Source: DASSJT01 sp963715025 (lineage in GTDB: Bacteria > Actinomycetota > Actinomycetes > Actinomycetales > Dermatophilaceae). From it: a stretch of 64,000 bases of DNA. Every line of letters begins with the position of its first letter. Position 1 is the stretch's first letter. This document shows, in pieces, positions 8,776 through 17,545 of the stretch. The stretch lies in NCBI GenBank assembly GCA_963715025.1, contig CAVQQQ010000009.1, positions 1 to 64,000 of the forward strand. Direction: 5' to 3'. The translations under genes were made by a program, and so were the position numbers. Below the pieces are notes generated by a model. The model saw only the letters and a list, made by a program, of their open reading frames with translations. It was not told the origin of the DNA and did no database searches.

Positions 8776-10179
8776 TCAGGCGAAGATCGGACCCACCGGG
8801 GGGTAGGCAGCAGTCAGCAGCGAGCGGATCGCGGACAGCGACGGGGCCGGCGATCCGGCCGCCTGCTGGAAGCCGGTGTCGAGCCGCATCGGCTTGCCCC
8901 ACGCCGTGAGGTTCTCGATCGTGGTGCCCTGGGCGCCGCCCGAGAGCGCCTCGAACCAGTCGGCCCGGGCGTAGGTGACGTCGCCCCCGATGCTGACCAT
9001 CTCGACCCACGACGGATCGGCCAGACACACGTTCTCGTAGGGATCGGGATGGTGGCGCTCGAGCACCACGAGATCAGCCACGCGGCCGGGCGCGAGCACT
9101 CCCAGGTGGGCGTCGAGCCCCGCTACCCGGGCCGCCACCGACGTCACCATGGCCACGAGGTCGGCGGCGGCGATCGGGTGACCCTGCAGGGCCAGCTCGC
9201 GGCGGGCGACCTTCATCTCGTGCAGCAGGCTGAGCGAACCCGAGGGAAGCCAATCGGCTCCCAGCGCGACCGCCATGCCCGCCGTGATGGCCTCGCCCGC
9301 CAGCGTGGTCTCGCCGTAGAGCCGCAGGTTGGACTGGGGCGACCACACCAGACGGGAGCCCGCGTCGGCGAGCTGGTGGACCTGGCCGGCGTCGAGCGCC
9401 GAGCCGTGGATGACGTTGGTGGCCGGCGTCGCCGCATGCATGGACATGAACCGCTCGAACTCGTTCCGGCTGCGCTCGTCGCCTCGCTTCCCCTCGCTCA
9501 GGTGCAGGTAGAACGCTGTGATGTCGCCCGTCCCGATGCCGGCGAGAATCTTCTGCAGGCGCGGGAAGTCGCGGCTGCTTTCGGCCGGCAGGTCGATCAT
9601 GGACCGCGCGCGGTGCGCTCCGAAGGCCCAGAGGTCGAGGTTGCGCACCATCGGCTCGACGGTCGCAGTGCTCGCCCCGGAAGCCCCCTGTATGCCGGTG
9701 ACGCCGGTGACCAGGGCCCGCACCTCCGCATACCGGAGCTGGGTCTGGGCGGGCACCTTGGTCAAGAGGGCGTTCTGGGGATCCCGGACCAGTGCATGGT
9801 AGGCGTCGCTGGCCCGCCAGCGGTAGCGGTTGGCATAGAGCCTGGGCGGTTCCCAGGGCGCAAAGACGTTGAACTCCGGGTGGCCGTGCAAGTCGAGCAG
9901 CCCCGGCAGGATGACACCGTCGGTCTCCGTGACCGCCACCGCATGTGGCTTCTTGGTCGTGATCGCGTCGATGGCGCCGTTGGCCACGGTCACGTAGCCG
10001 CTCTTGACGGCGCCCTCCCCGGTGATGACCGACCCATGGAGGCAGAACGGCGCTGGCGGAAGGGCCCGCGGACGGCGGGGAGGCGGCGGGACCTCGTCGA
10101 GGACGCCCCTGCTGTAGGCCCGCGCGAAGGCGCCGCTGTCCCGGGACTTCCGGATCTCGCGGCTGTCGTGTGCGCTCAT
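8776..10179 (-). CDS. amidohydrolase-superfamily protein
   Basis: A 467-residue metal-dependent hydrolase of the TIM-barrel amidohydrolase superfamily. It has the N-terminal beta-sandwich segment GYVTVANGAIDAITTKK, the first metal motif LPGLLDLHGHPEFN, a conserved His in NVIHGSALDAGQ, and the late motif VWSPQSNLRLYG followed by GADWLPSGS, as in deaminase- and imidazolonepropionase-like members. The C-terminal LGVLAPGRVADLVVL closes the beta-sandwich. The substrate is unknown. The ATG at 10179 is preferred over one at 10194 because GGAGG lies at the right distance. It is divergent from the DNA-glycosylase-like gene, whose start is 45 bases away. Confidence 0.85.
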   Translation of the reverse strand: MSAHDSREIRKSRDSGAFARAYSRGVLDEVPPPPRRPRALPPAPFCLHGSVITGEGAVKSGYVTVANGAIDAITTKKPHAVAVTETDGVILPGLLDLHGHPEFNVFAPWEPPRLYANRYRWRASDAYHALVRDPQNALLTKVPAQTQLRYAEVRALVTGVTGIQGASGASTATVEPMVRNLDLWAFGAHRARSMIDLPAESSRDFPRLQKILAGIGTGDITAFYLHLSEGKRGDERSRNEFERFMSMHAATPATNVIHGSALDAGQVHQLADAGSRLVWSPQSNLRLYGETTLAGEAITAGMAVALGADWLPSGSLSLLHEMKVARRELALQGHPIAAADLVAMVTSVAARVAGLDAHLGVLAPGRVADLVVLERHHPDPYENVCLADPSWVEMVSIGGDVTYARADWFEALSGGAQGTTIENLTAWGKPMRLDTGFQQAAGSPAPSLSAIRSLLTAAYPPVGPIFA

Positions 10180-10210
10180 CGATTCCCCCTCCATGGGTGT
10201 GCCTGCTGGT

Positions 10211-10216
10211 TACGCT
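10211..10216 (+). promoter_or_regulatory. -10 box of a leaderless promoter (DNA glycosylase gene)
   Basis: TACGCT ends 7 bases before the GTG at 10224; no ribosome site lies between. Confidence 0.5.
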
Positions 10217-10223
10217 GGATGCC

Positions 10224-11051
10224 GTGGGGAACCCGTTCTGCCCGGGGTACGCGTCCGAGCCCTTCGCCGGGCTCGTGCTCGACTGTCCCGGCGAGGAGGT
10301 GTTCACGCCGAAGCACTTCCGCACCGAGTGGGGTCCGGTCTTCCACCGGGGGCGACTCGACGGCACCGCCCGGGTGCTCGTGGTGGGACAGGACCCGGCC
10401 GAGCACGAGGCGATCAGCCGGCGGATCCTGGTCGGCGAGGCCGGTCAGCGGGTCCAGGGCCTGCTCGCCAAGGTGGGCCTCGAGGCGAGCTACGTCATGG
10501 TCAACACCTACGTCTACAGCGTCTACGGCCAGGGCTCGGGCAACAAACACGCCAAGGACCCCGACATCGCCCGCTATCGCAACCGGTGGCTCGACACCCT
10601 CCTGGTAGGCAGCCAGGTGACCGCGGTGGTGACTCTCGGCACGCTGGCCAGCACGGCATACGGCATCTGGGCCCTCACCCAGCCAACGACCGCCGCCACG
10701 CTGCACCATGCCGCCCTGAAACACCCCACCTATCCTGAGAGCGCATCGCACGCCGGCGACACGACACTCGCTGCGGCCACGGCGGCGCTGCACGCCGACT
10801 GGAATGCGCACCTGACCGCGCTCGCCGAGCACGTGCACCCGGAGGCGCCGACCAGCCTGGAGCCGTATGCCGGGCACTGGCGCTCGGGCGACCGCGTGGA
10901 GATTCCAGCCCGCGACCTCCCGGCCGGTGCTCCCGACTGGTGGCGTTCCCTCGACACGTGGGCCGATCGCACTGGCGCCGACGCGACCACCAAGCGGGCC
11001 ACGATCACCGTGACCGTCCCGAAGCGGGCGCGCACCTGGCTCGAGGGCTGA
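10224..11051 (+). CDS. uracil-DNA-glycosylase-superfamily protein
   Basis: A 275-residue member of the uracil-DNA-glycosylase superfamily, probably in base excision or a related nucleic-acid role. The family motif 1 is recognisable as VLVVGQDPAEHEAISR, with the water-activating Asp in GQDP, and the C-terminal motif as HPTYPES, equivalent to the HPS/HPS-like loop. A central VMVNTYVYSVYGQGSG resembles the substrate-pocket strand. The C-terminal 90 residues (from about 185) extend beyond the core and end in a basic tail. GTG at 10224 is chosen because a TACGCT box lies 7 bases upstream; the in-frame ATG at 10170 overlaps the divergent gene. Confidence 0.75.
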   Translation: MGNPFCPGYASEPFAGLVLDCPGEEVFTPKHFRTEWGPVFHRGRLDGTARVLVVGQDPAEHEAISRRILVGEAGQRVQGLLAKVGLEASYVMVNTYVYSVYGQGSGNKHAKDPDIARYRNRWLDTLLVGSQVTAVVTLGTLASTAYGIWALTQPTTAATLHHAALKHPTYPESASHAGDTTLAAATAALHADWNAHLTALAEHVHPEAPTSLEPYAGHWRSGDRVEIPARDLPAGAPDWWRSLDTWADRTGADATTKRATITVTVPKRARTWLEG

Positions 11052-11115
11052 GCCGCCTCCAGTCGCTGTCTCTTCATGGGGCGAGATCGCAACGAGGGCA
11101 TCGCGGTCCACGCCG

Positions 11116-11964
11116 TCACCAGGTCTGCCCGAAGGCGACTTTCTTGGCCTTGGCCGTCGCCTCGAGCTGGGCCCGCTGGCTGAAGCTGTCGCCGCGCAGC
11201 CGATCGCTCACCGACTTGAGCAGCGCCGATCGCGGCCCCGTCGGATCCGACGCCAGCGACTTGAGGAAGAAGTAGGTGAAGGCTCCGTTGGACCGGCCGT
11301 CGAAATGGGCGTCCGACGCGACTTGGTCTGACCGGCAGGCTGAGAACAGCACCGGGTGCGCTCCGGTCTTGGTGGCCTTGGTGAGCTCCATGAGGCCGCG
11401 GACCTCGCGCTTGGCCCGGGTGCGGTTGACCAGCTCGAGGCCCTTGATCGTGGGCGGCGGGAGGTATCGGGGGCGACGGCCCTGGAGGATGTCGCCGTCC
11501 CGCAGGCCGGTTCCGCTGTGGCACGTGTCCAGCAGGACTTCGACGAGCACCGAGTCCGGCAGGCCCGCGAAGAGCGCATGCAACTCGTCGTCGACGACGA
11601 CCGTGTCGCGATCCCATTGGTCGCCCTTCTGGGCGATGTCGTGGCAGGCGAATGCCTCGTCCACGCCGTCGCGCTCGTCTCCGTCGAGGTCCTTGACCTG
11701 GGTTCCATGGCTGGAGAAGGAGAAGACAAGGTGGTCGAGCTTGCCCGAGCGGGCACGGTCGGTGAGGGCCGTGAGCTCGGTCATGACCGCCTTCTTGGTG
11801 GCCTGAGCGTCGGTGAGGACCGTCGTGTTCCGGGCCGTGAAGCCCTGCTTCTTCAGGGCCGCGGCAATATCCTTGGCGTCGTTGGCGCAGCCGTTGAGCC
11901 AGTTCGCCATGGGCAGGTTGGCGAACTCGTTGATCCCGACGCAGAGTGCTGCACGGGCCATCAT
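11116..11964 (-). CDS. metacaspase-like (caspase-fold, C14) protease
   Basis: A 282-residue caspase-fold cysteine protease. The fold begins at residue 5 with ALCVGINEF, and the catalytic dyad is visible: His86 in FSFSSHGTQVKDLDGDE and Cys148 in VLLDTCHSGTG. The acidic run DLDGDERDGVDEAF after the His is diagnostic of type I metacaspases, which cleave after Arg or Lys. VLFSACRSDQVASD and NGAFTYFFLKSL are the usual C-terminal subdomain motifs. There is no signal peptide, membrane segment or fused effector, so it should be cytoplasmic. The ATG follows GAAAGGA. It starts 72 bases after the stop of the hydrolase-CHAT gene on the same strand, so the two are likely co-transcribed. The role is inferred from this pairing: an abortive, signalling or regulatory protease. 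Confidence 0.9.
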   Translation of the reverse strand: MMARAALCVGINEFANLPMANWLNGCANDAKDIAAALKKQGFTARNTTVLTDAQATKKAVMTELTALTDRARSGKLDHLVFSFSSHGTQVKDLDGDERDGVDEAFACHDIAQKGDQWDRDTVVVDDELHALFAGLPDSVLVEVLLDTCHSGTGLRDGDILQGRRPRYLPPPTIKGLELVNRTRAKREVRGLMELTKATKTGAHPVLFSACRSDQVASDAHFDGRSNGAFTYFFLKSLASDPTGPRSALLKSVSDRLRGDSFSQRAQLEATAKAKKVAFGQTW

Positions 11965-12036
11965 GGTGTCCTTTCGTCCGGTGATACCGATGTGGTCTTG
12001 TCGGTGAGGCGGGGGTCTCCAGCCCCGCCCCGCGGG

Positions 12037-15000
12037 TCAAGCAGTGTTCAGCCGGGCATCCGGCCGGGCGTAGACGACGTAGGCGAGCCAGGTGGCGTCA
12101 CCTGCCTTGCGGGCCCGTTCTCGGGCCGCGACGGCGGCGGCGCCGATGGTCTTCCCGGACAGCAGTTCGGTGTAGAGCGTGGTGACGAACTCGGTGGCCG
12201 GGCGGTCACCGATCGACCAGACGCTCGAGACGAACGCGGCCGCCCCGGCGGAGAGGAACGCGTTGGCAAAGCCGCCGAGCGTCGACAGCTGGCGGCCGCC
12301 CCGTCCCACCTGGCAGGCGTTCAGAACGACGAGCGGGCCGTTGCCGTCTTCGCCGCGAAGGTTGGCGTTCTCGGCCACGGCGGTCGAGGTGAGGTACTGC
12401 GCGATGACCTCGCCCTGCCGCGTTCGACGGCCGCCCAGCACGATCTTGGCGTTAGCGATGTCAGTGCCATCGGCCAGGCCGTGCCCTGCGAAGTGCAGCA
12501 GGTCGAAGCCGCCGCGGCGCAGCAGTGACCGGAGGTCCCGCTCGCCCTTGAGCAGGGATGCCGCGAGCTTCTGGACCAGGAACTGCTGCTCGGCGCTGGT
12601 GTCGGTGCCCGAGAACGCCGGGTCGAGGTAGGTCGGGCAGAGAGCGAACACGCGCCCGCTCCGCGCGCGCAGAGTTGAGCGAGGCCAGCCCACGGGCTCC
12701 CATCTCACCAAGCCCAGCTGCCCGAGGAACAGCGGCTTGCTCTGGCGTGGCCCCTTCGGCGGCTTGAGGTGTACCAGCTCCCAGGGGATGTAGGGCTCGT
12801 CGGCGACGAGGATCATCTCGGCGAGCCGGTTGCGGTTCTTCCAGAGCACCGCCTGGAGCTCTTCCGGGAACAGCTGCTCGAACAGCGACGAGCCGATGTC
12901 CTGTAGCCGCTGCATGAAGACCTTGGGTTCGTCGCTGTGGTCCACCCAGCTCTGCTCGATCTCCTGGAAGAGGTCGGCCACGAAACCCGCCCGATCGTGC
13001 AGCGGGGGTGACTCGTAGGTGTCGAGCAGGTCGAGGTCGGCCGAGCGCAGCGTGTATGTGAACACGGTGTCGCCGTCCCGCTCAGACTCGTGGATCTCCA
13101 GCCATGGCACTCGTTCCAGCGCCTCGACTCGCTCGCCGTCCACCTCGACGCTCGCACTGGCGAGACGCGGTGTGCGAGGCGCTGCCACCTTGGTCACTGC
13201 TGTGGCGTCGAGCCGCAGGTTCGCCATGGGCGTGAAGCCCTCGCGCACGAGCACCATGACCGCGAACGGTCCGGGCTGGGTTGGCGTCACCGTGAACGAG
13301 AGCTCAGAGGTGCCGCCGCCAGCGGGCAAGCCGATCTGGTCGGTGTCTAGTCCGCTGACGATCGCGTTGAGCTTGGGCACGACCTGCACCGTGAGCGGGC
13401 GTTCCGCTGCGACCATCAGCGTCGCGACGCCAGTCGCCACACCAGCGGCTTCCTCGATCTCCTTGCGGGAGAGGCGGACTCGCACCTTCGCCTCTGAGCC
13501 AACCTGGACGCGTTGAGGCATCTCAGCCCGGAGGAAAGCCTTGGCGCGGGCCACGTCGGCGGCTTCGGCGGCAGCGCCACCGGCTTCGGCGGCAACGCCA
13601 CCGGCCTCGGCTCCGGCATCGGCCCCCTCGCCGGTGGTCGGAGCGCCTCCGCCCGTGACAGGGATCCGGTCGCTGATCTCGCCGGACCGCCGCAGCGACC
13701 GTCGTCCGCTTCGGCCGCCGCCATTCCGCTTGACGCCCCTCGGACGGTCGACCCCGGCCTGCGGGCCGGCGTCCCTAGGGGGCAGGTCGCGCTCCTCCAC
13801 CTCGATGCCCCTGGGCTCGACCGACCCTGTCACGGCCTCGTCCGGCAGGGCTTCGACCCGCTCCCCCGGCACGGCCTCGGGAGGCTTGGCACGGGTGCTC
13901 GGCGGACGCGAGGGTGCAGGGGCGGGCAGACCGCGGCCGCCGCCGGGCGCCGAGGTGGTGTGGGTGTCGAGACGCTTGAGCAGCCAGTCGGTCAGAGCCG
14001 CCGCCGTCTCGGGCTGGTTGAAGTAGTTGTTGTGGTAGACGCGCGGGTTGGTGCCGTAAGCCAGGGTGTCCAGCACGAAGCCGCCGCCGCCGGGCAGATC
14101 GATCGCCGACATCGAGGAGGTGTCGACGACGAGGTCGTTGTCGGCCTTGAAGATCTGGTCGATCGCGCCCTCCTTCAGCCGTTCGACCAGGGCGCGGGGG
14201 AACTCGGCGGGCTCATGGCGGTCACCGAAGAGCTCGACGTGGAAGTTGGACGAGACGACGAACCACGGCGTGGGCGCAGCCGGCTGACCGGGCTGGGCGC
14301 TGTTGATCTCGCGGACGAACCGGCCGTCGGGTGTCATCGCGGCCAGGCCTGGGACGCCATCCTCCTTCACGGCATACGAGGCGAGGTACTTGACCAAGGC
14401 TCCGAGCCCGGCGACGACCTCCCCGACCACCACTGCTACCGGGGCCGCGCCCAGCGCCGCCCCGGCGCGGGCCGCTGCTGCGATCAGGTTGGTGTAGAGG
14501 TTGACGAACTCAGTCCACCGCTTGGCGTCGGCGAGGTGCGTGCCGCCGTTGGTCGCGGCGACGAAGATCACGCGGTCCACCGATCCGCCCCAGCCCGAGC
14601 CCGGCAGCACCTCCTCGACGAGGCTGCGCGTCGTGAGGCCACCCCGGCTGTGGCAGATGATGTCCACTGAGGCCGGCGAGCCGCCGAGTCCCTTGAGAAC
14701 TGTCCCAATCTCCGCCGCATTGGCCTTCGGGTCGACGCTGAGGGTGCGGTGGTCGTACCCGAGGACGGCGTCATAGGTGTCGAGCGCGGCCTGCAGGAAG
14801 GCTGCCCCGGCCGGCTGACTGGCCAGGGCCGCGAACCCCCCCAGCGTGGACGAGAACGTGCCATGGACGAACAGCAGGATCCGGGGAGTCCGCGCCGTCG
14901 GCAGCGCGATGGCGGATACGTCGCCTATTCGGGTCCACGCTGACGGATCTGGTCCGGCCAGCCGGATGAGGCCGGGGTGGACGTGCTCCTCGAGCTTCTT

Positions 15001-15552
15001 GATCACGGCGCGGGTCAGCGCGGGGGCGGCGAACCGCAGGACGAACGCCCGGATCGCGCCGATTGCCAGGCCTGGCCCCAGGCCGCGGTCCGCCCGCGCG
15101 ACGGCCGCCGGCCTCGCCGGCGCCACCGTGAACTCGAAGTGCGCGGTGCGTGGTCCCACCCCGAGGTCGCGCGAGCGCTCCCCAGGCCCGGCCGAGTCGC
15201 GAACCGGAAGCTGCCACGTGTAGTAGCCGTCCTGCTCGACCAGAACGACGGCGTCCTCGTTGCCCTTCAGGTCCACGTCGATGGCCACCTTGCCCCGGCG
15301 CGGGGGTCGGCGGGTCTCCTTCGGACCCAGTGCGCGGGTGGCGGCCGGCTCGAGCTCAACCCAGTCGACCTTGGTGAATCCCTTGTCCTGCAAGGCATCC
15401 AGCAGTTGCTGTGCGGCGGGGTCCCCCTCTCCCGCGGTGCTCGGGTCGCCCGGCAGCGAGCGCCCCCGGCGCCCGGGCTGCGTCTGGTGCGCGGCGTAGG
15501 AGGACGGGTGCATGACCCGCAGACCCCCTCGCGCGAAGGTGCTTGACGGCAT
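12037..15552 (-). CDS. alpha/beta-hydrolase - CHAT protease fusion protein
   Basis: A 1171-residue multidomain protein. Residues 85-145 look beta-rich. Residues 220-530 form an alpha/beta-hydrolase: ILLFVHGTFSS (oxyanion region, 226-235), nucleophile elbow with Ser302 in IICHSRGGL, FVAATNGGTHLAD, a candidate Asp in DNDLVVD (471-477) and His507 in VYHNNYF. Residues 531-670 are a low-complexity Pro/Gly/Ala/Arg linker. Residues 678-790 look like a beta-sandwich (MPQRVQVGSEAKVRVRLS). Residues 820-1165 are a CHAT (caspase-like) domain: EPYIPWELVHL, catalytic His1024 in LLHFAGHG and Cys1080 in LVVLNACQVG, then FVSSVWSIGD and WLAYVVYARPD. There is no TPR or STAND ATPase. The ATG follows GGGAGG. CHAT proteases of this kind are known from bacterial conflict systems; the activity here is inference. 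Confidence 0.92.
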   Translation of the reverse strand: MPSSTFARGGLRVMHPSSYAAHQTQPGRRGRSLPGDPSTAGEGDPAAQQLLDALQDKGFTKVDWVELEPAATRALGPKETRRPPRRGKVAIDVDLKGNEDAVVLVEQDGYYTWQLPVRDSAGPGERSRDLGVGPRTAHFEFTVAPARPAAVARADRGLGPGLAIGAIRAFVLRFAAPALTRAVIKKLEEHVHPGLIRLAGPDPSAWTRIGDVSAIALPTARTPRILLFVHGTFSSTLGGFAALASQPAGAAFLQAALDTYDAVLGYDHRTLSVDPKANAAEIGTVLKGLGGSPASVDIICHSRGGLTTRSLVEEVLPGSGWGGSVDRVIFVAATNGGTHLADAKRWTEFVNLYTNLIAAAARAGAALGAAPVAVVVGEVVAGLGALVKYLASYAVKEDGVPGLAAMTPDGRFVREINSAQPGQPAAPTPWFVVSSNFHVELFGDRHEPAEFPRALVERLKEGAIDQIFKADNDLVVDTSSMSAIDLPGGGGFVLDTLAYGTNPRVYHNNYFNQPETAAALTDWLLKRLDTHTTSAPGGGRGLPAPAPSRPPSTRAKPPEAVPGERVEALPDEAVTGSVEPRGIEVEERDLPPRDAGPQAGVDRPRGVKRNGGGRSGRRSLRRSGEISDRIPVTGGGAPTTGEGADAGAEAGGVAAEAGGAAAEAADVARAKAFLRAEMPQRVQVGSEAKVRVRLSRKEIEEAAGVATGVATLMVAAERPLTVQVVPKLNAIVSGLDTDQIGLPAGGGTSELSFTVTPTQPGPFAVMVLVREGFTPMANLRLDATAVTKVAAPRTPRLASASVEVDGERVEALERVPWLEIHESERDGDTVFTYTLRSADLDLLDTYESPPLHDRAGFVADLFQEIEQSWVDHSDEPKVFMQRLQDIGSSLFEQLFPEELQAVLWKNRNRLAEMILVADEPYIPWELVHLKPPKGPRQSKPLFLGQLGLVRWEPVGWPRSTLRARSGRVFALCPTYLDPAFSGTDTSAEQQFLVQKLAASLLKGERDLRSLLRRGGFDLLHFAGHGLADGTDIANAKIVLGGRRTRQGEVIAQYLTSTAVAENANLRGEDGNGPLVVLNACQVGRGGRQLSTLGGFANAFLSAGAAAFVSSVWSIGDRPATEFVTTLYTELLSGKTIGAAAVAARERARKAGDATWLAYVVYARPDARLNTA
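13561..13602. repeat. two 21-bp tandem repeats in the CHAT-protein linker
   Basis: Positions 13561-13581 and 13582-13602 differ by one base (GGCAGC versus GGCAAC). They encode the Gly/Ala/Glu-rich EAGGVAAEAGGAAAEA part of the linker, and a third, degenerate unit follows. Such slippage-prone repeats suggest that the linker length is variable. Confidence 0.7.
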
Positions 15553-15753
15553 CGGCAGCCTCCCTCGTCATCTGCCCCTCAATGGTGGACCGGCAGCCGC
15601 GGGTGCGGTGCCCGAACCATGAAAACCCCTCGGAATCCCCGTTCACCCGATGCGCGCCGACCGGTAATTCGGTTGCCCGACCGGCCTCGGGTGGGGGAGG
15701 CTGGGCGGCGACCGCACGGCATGCCGCCGTGCCTGACTCCGAGGAGGCGCGAG

Positions 15754-15849
15754 ATGTCCACAGCTGTCCTGGGCCGTTCCCGCGCCCAAAACCTTCTTCC
15801 CTTGGAGTCTTCACATGCAGTTCCAGGAGCACACCAGCTTCTCGTTTGA
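15754..15849 (+). CDS. possible 31-residue leader ORF before the RIO kinase
   Basis: An ATG at 15754 is preceded by an excellent GGAGG ribosome site and opens a 31-codon frame ending at 15849, 35 bases inside the RIO-kinase gene but in another frame. The peptide (MSTAVLGRSRAQNLLPLESS at its start) matches nothing I know. It may couple translation to the kinase or be a chance frame; the kinase start itself has only a GGAG. Confidence 0.25.
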   Translation: MSTAVLGRSRAQNLLPLESSHAVPGAHQLLV

Positions 15850-16657
15850 CAGCCTTCCCGACGCCCCGCCTGAGGGTGATCGCTGGTCCACGTGGGACGG
15901 CTCGATGCACGGCCCAAAGCCTCGGCCCGACTGGGTCATCACCGCGCTCGGCGCCGTCGAGAGTGACCTCGGCATGCTCAAGACCGGCAAGGAGGCCGAC
16001 GTCCACGTCGTCCGGCGCTGGCTGCCTGCCGAGGACGGCGGGGCAGCCACGGCCGACACGCTGCTCGCGGCCAAGCGCTACCGAAGCCACGAGCACAAGA
16101 TGTTCCACCGCGACTCGGCGTACGTCGACGGCCGACGGGTCCGCCGGTCCCGCGAGATGCGGGCCATGAAGAACAAGACCCACTTCGGCCGCGAGGTGCT
16201 CAGCGCCCAGTGGGCCGGCGCCGAGTTCGAGGCCCTCGGCAAACTCTGGGAGATGGGGCTGCCCGTGCCCTACCCGGTGCAGTTCGACGGCATCGAGATG
16301 CTCATGGAGTTCATTGGCACACCTGACGGGCAGGCAGCTCCCCGACTTGCGCAGACCCGGCCGGAACCCGCACTCCTGGCCGACCTGTTCGAGCAGCTGC
16401 GCGAGACGCTGCTCGAGCTGGCCGTGCACGGCTGGGCCCACGGCGACCTGTCGCCCTACAACGTCCTCCTGCACGAGGACCGGCTGGTGCTCATCGACTG
16501 GCCACAGATCGTCGACATCATCGGCAACCCCCACGGGACCGAGTTCCTCGAGCGCGACGCCCGCAACATGTGCGACTGGTTCGCCCGGCGCGGTCTGGAG
16601 GTCGACCACGGTGAGCTGTTCGGTGACCTCATCGCAGCGGCAACGTCCCGCTGGTGA
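15815..16657 (+). CDS. RIO-type serine protein kinase
   Basis: A 280-residue atypical protein kinase of the RIO1 group. The RIO nucleotide loop is LKTGKEADVHVVRRW (about 55-69), the phosphate-anchoring lysine is Lys87 in LAAKRYR, followed by the RIO-specific insert with SREMRAMKNKTHFGREVL. The catalytic loop is WAHGDLSPYNVLL (Asp211) and the metal-binding Asp228 lies in LVLIDWPQIVD. All key residues are present, so it should be active as kinase or ATPase. RIO kinases mature ribosomes in eukaryotes and archaea; the bacterial role is not settled. It is divergent from the hydrolase-CHAT gene with 262 bases between the starts, so there is no direct operon link to that system. Confidence 0.9.
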   Translation: MQFQEHTSFSFDSLPDAPPEGDRWSTWDGSMHGPKPRPDWVITALGAVESDLGMLKTGKEADVHVVRRWLPAEDGGAATADTLLAAKRYRSHEHKMFHRDSAYVDGRRVRRSREMRAMKNKTHFGREVLSAQWAGAEFEALGKLWEMGLPVPYPVQFDGIEMLMEFIGTPDGQAAPRLAQTRPEPALLADLFEQLRETLLELAVHGWAHGDLSPYNVLLHEDRLVLIDWPQIVDIIGNPHGTEFLERDARNMCDWFARRGLEVDHGELFGDLIAAATSRW

Positions 16658-16661
16658 CGGG

Positions 16662-17354
16662 TCAGTAGACCAGCACGCGGCGGCCGACCGGCACCCGCCC
16701 GGTGCTCCACAGCATGTTCATCGCCGGGATGCTCACGCGGACGCACCCATGCGACGCGGGGTAGGGCGGGACGAATGAGTAGCCGTGGACGGCGATCCCG
16801 CCGTTGAAGTAGGCCGGCCGCCAGAGGCTGCCCAGCGGCCCGTAGTCCCACCCGTTGACCCTGCGGTAGATAGAGAAGGTTCCTGATGGTGTGGTGGCGA
16901 TGTGCCAGGTACCGCCAGAGTAGTAGGACGTGCCGGAACCGGTGCTCGTGTTGAGGGTCAGCGCCAGGCGACCGCCTGAGGCCACCTTGAGCAGCTGGCG
17001 TCCCTTGTGGATCTCGACCACCGTGCCCGAGGTCGAGCGAATGGTCGGCCGAACGCCGGCCAGGACCTTGCTCCACGTGATCGGGCCGACGATGCCGTCA
17101 CGCGTGATGCCGGCGGCCTTCTGGATCGCGAATACAGCCTGCTCGGTGAGGTTGCCGAAGATGCCGTCCACCGTTCCGCACCAATAGGTGTAGTAGTTGA
17201 GCTTCGACTGCAGGGTGCGAACTGCCGAACCCGTGCTTCCTCGGCGGAGGGTGGGATAGGCCGCGCTCGCCGGTGCAGCGCTGGCCAAGGTCAACACCCC
17301 TGCCGCGGCGGCGCCGGCCGCTCCCTCGATCACTCGTCGCCTGCTGATCTCCAT
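16662..17354 (-). CDS. L,D-transpeptidase with peptidoglycan-binding domain
   Basis: A 230-residue exported cell-wall enzyme forming 3-3 peptide cross-links or anchoring proteins. The N-terminus MEISRRRVIEG followed by an Ala-rich hydrophobic stretch ending in APASA is a Tat-like or Sec signal peptide. Residues about 35-100 form a PG_binding_1 domain (STGSAVRTLQSKLNYY, DGIFGNLTEQAVFAIQKAAG). The YkuD catalytic domain follows, with GIAVHGYSFVPPYPASHGCVRVS containing the catalytic His and Cys. It is paralogous to the next gene upstream, with the same domain order and the same terminal RVLVY/TVLVY, so the pair arose by tandem duplication. The genes are separated by 191 bases and may be transcribed independently. 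Confidence 0.93.
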   Translation of the reverse strand: MEISRRRVIEGAAGAAAAGVLTLASAAPASAAYPTLRRGSTGSAVRTLQSKLNYYTYWCGTVDGIFGNLTEQAVFAIQKAAGITRDGIVGPITWSKVLAGVRPTIRSTSGTVVEIHKGRQLLKVASGGRLALTLNTSTGSGTSYYSGGTWHIATTPSGTFSIYRRVNGWDYGPLGSLWRPAYFNGGIAVHGYSFVPPYPASHGCVRVSIPAMNMLWSTGRVPVGRRVLVY

Positions 17355-17545
17355 GACGGCCCCCTTGTCTCGTCGAGTGGTGCGGAGGCCTTTCCCCTAG
17401 GGCCTCCCCACTCCCCCAGACGATTGAAGGCATGGCAAGGTTGTGCCAGACAGTGACTTTCGGCCCGGTGTCTCGCCGAGGCCGGGACGGGCTCGGGAGG
17501 CCGCGAGCGCTGGGACGCCGAGACGACGGCCGTGGGCAGCCGGAC

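Noticed and set aside
11356..12528. A 390-codon plus-strand frame through the metacaspase gene
   Set aside because: Antisense to two proteins with intact catalytic motifs; no domain is visible in the translation.
11116..15552. Toxin-antitoxin or TPR-CHAT/gRAMP assignment for the protease pair
   Set aside because: There is no Cas7-like, RNA-guided or TPR component and no small antitoxin-like gene next to the pair.
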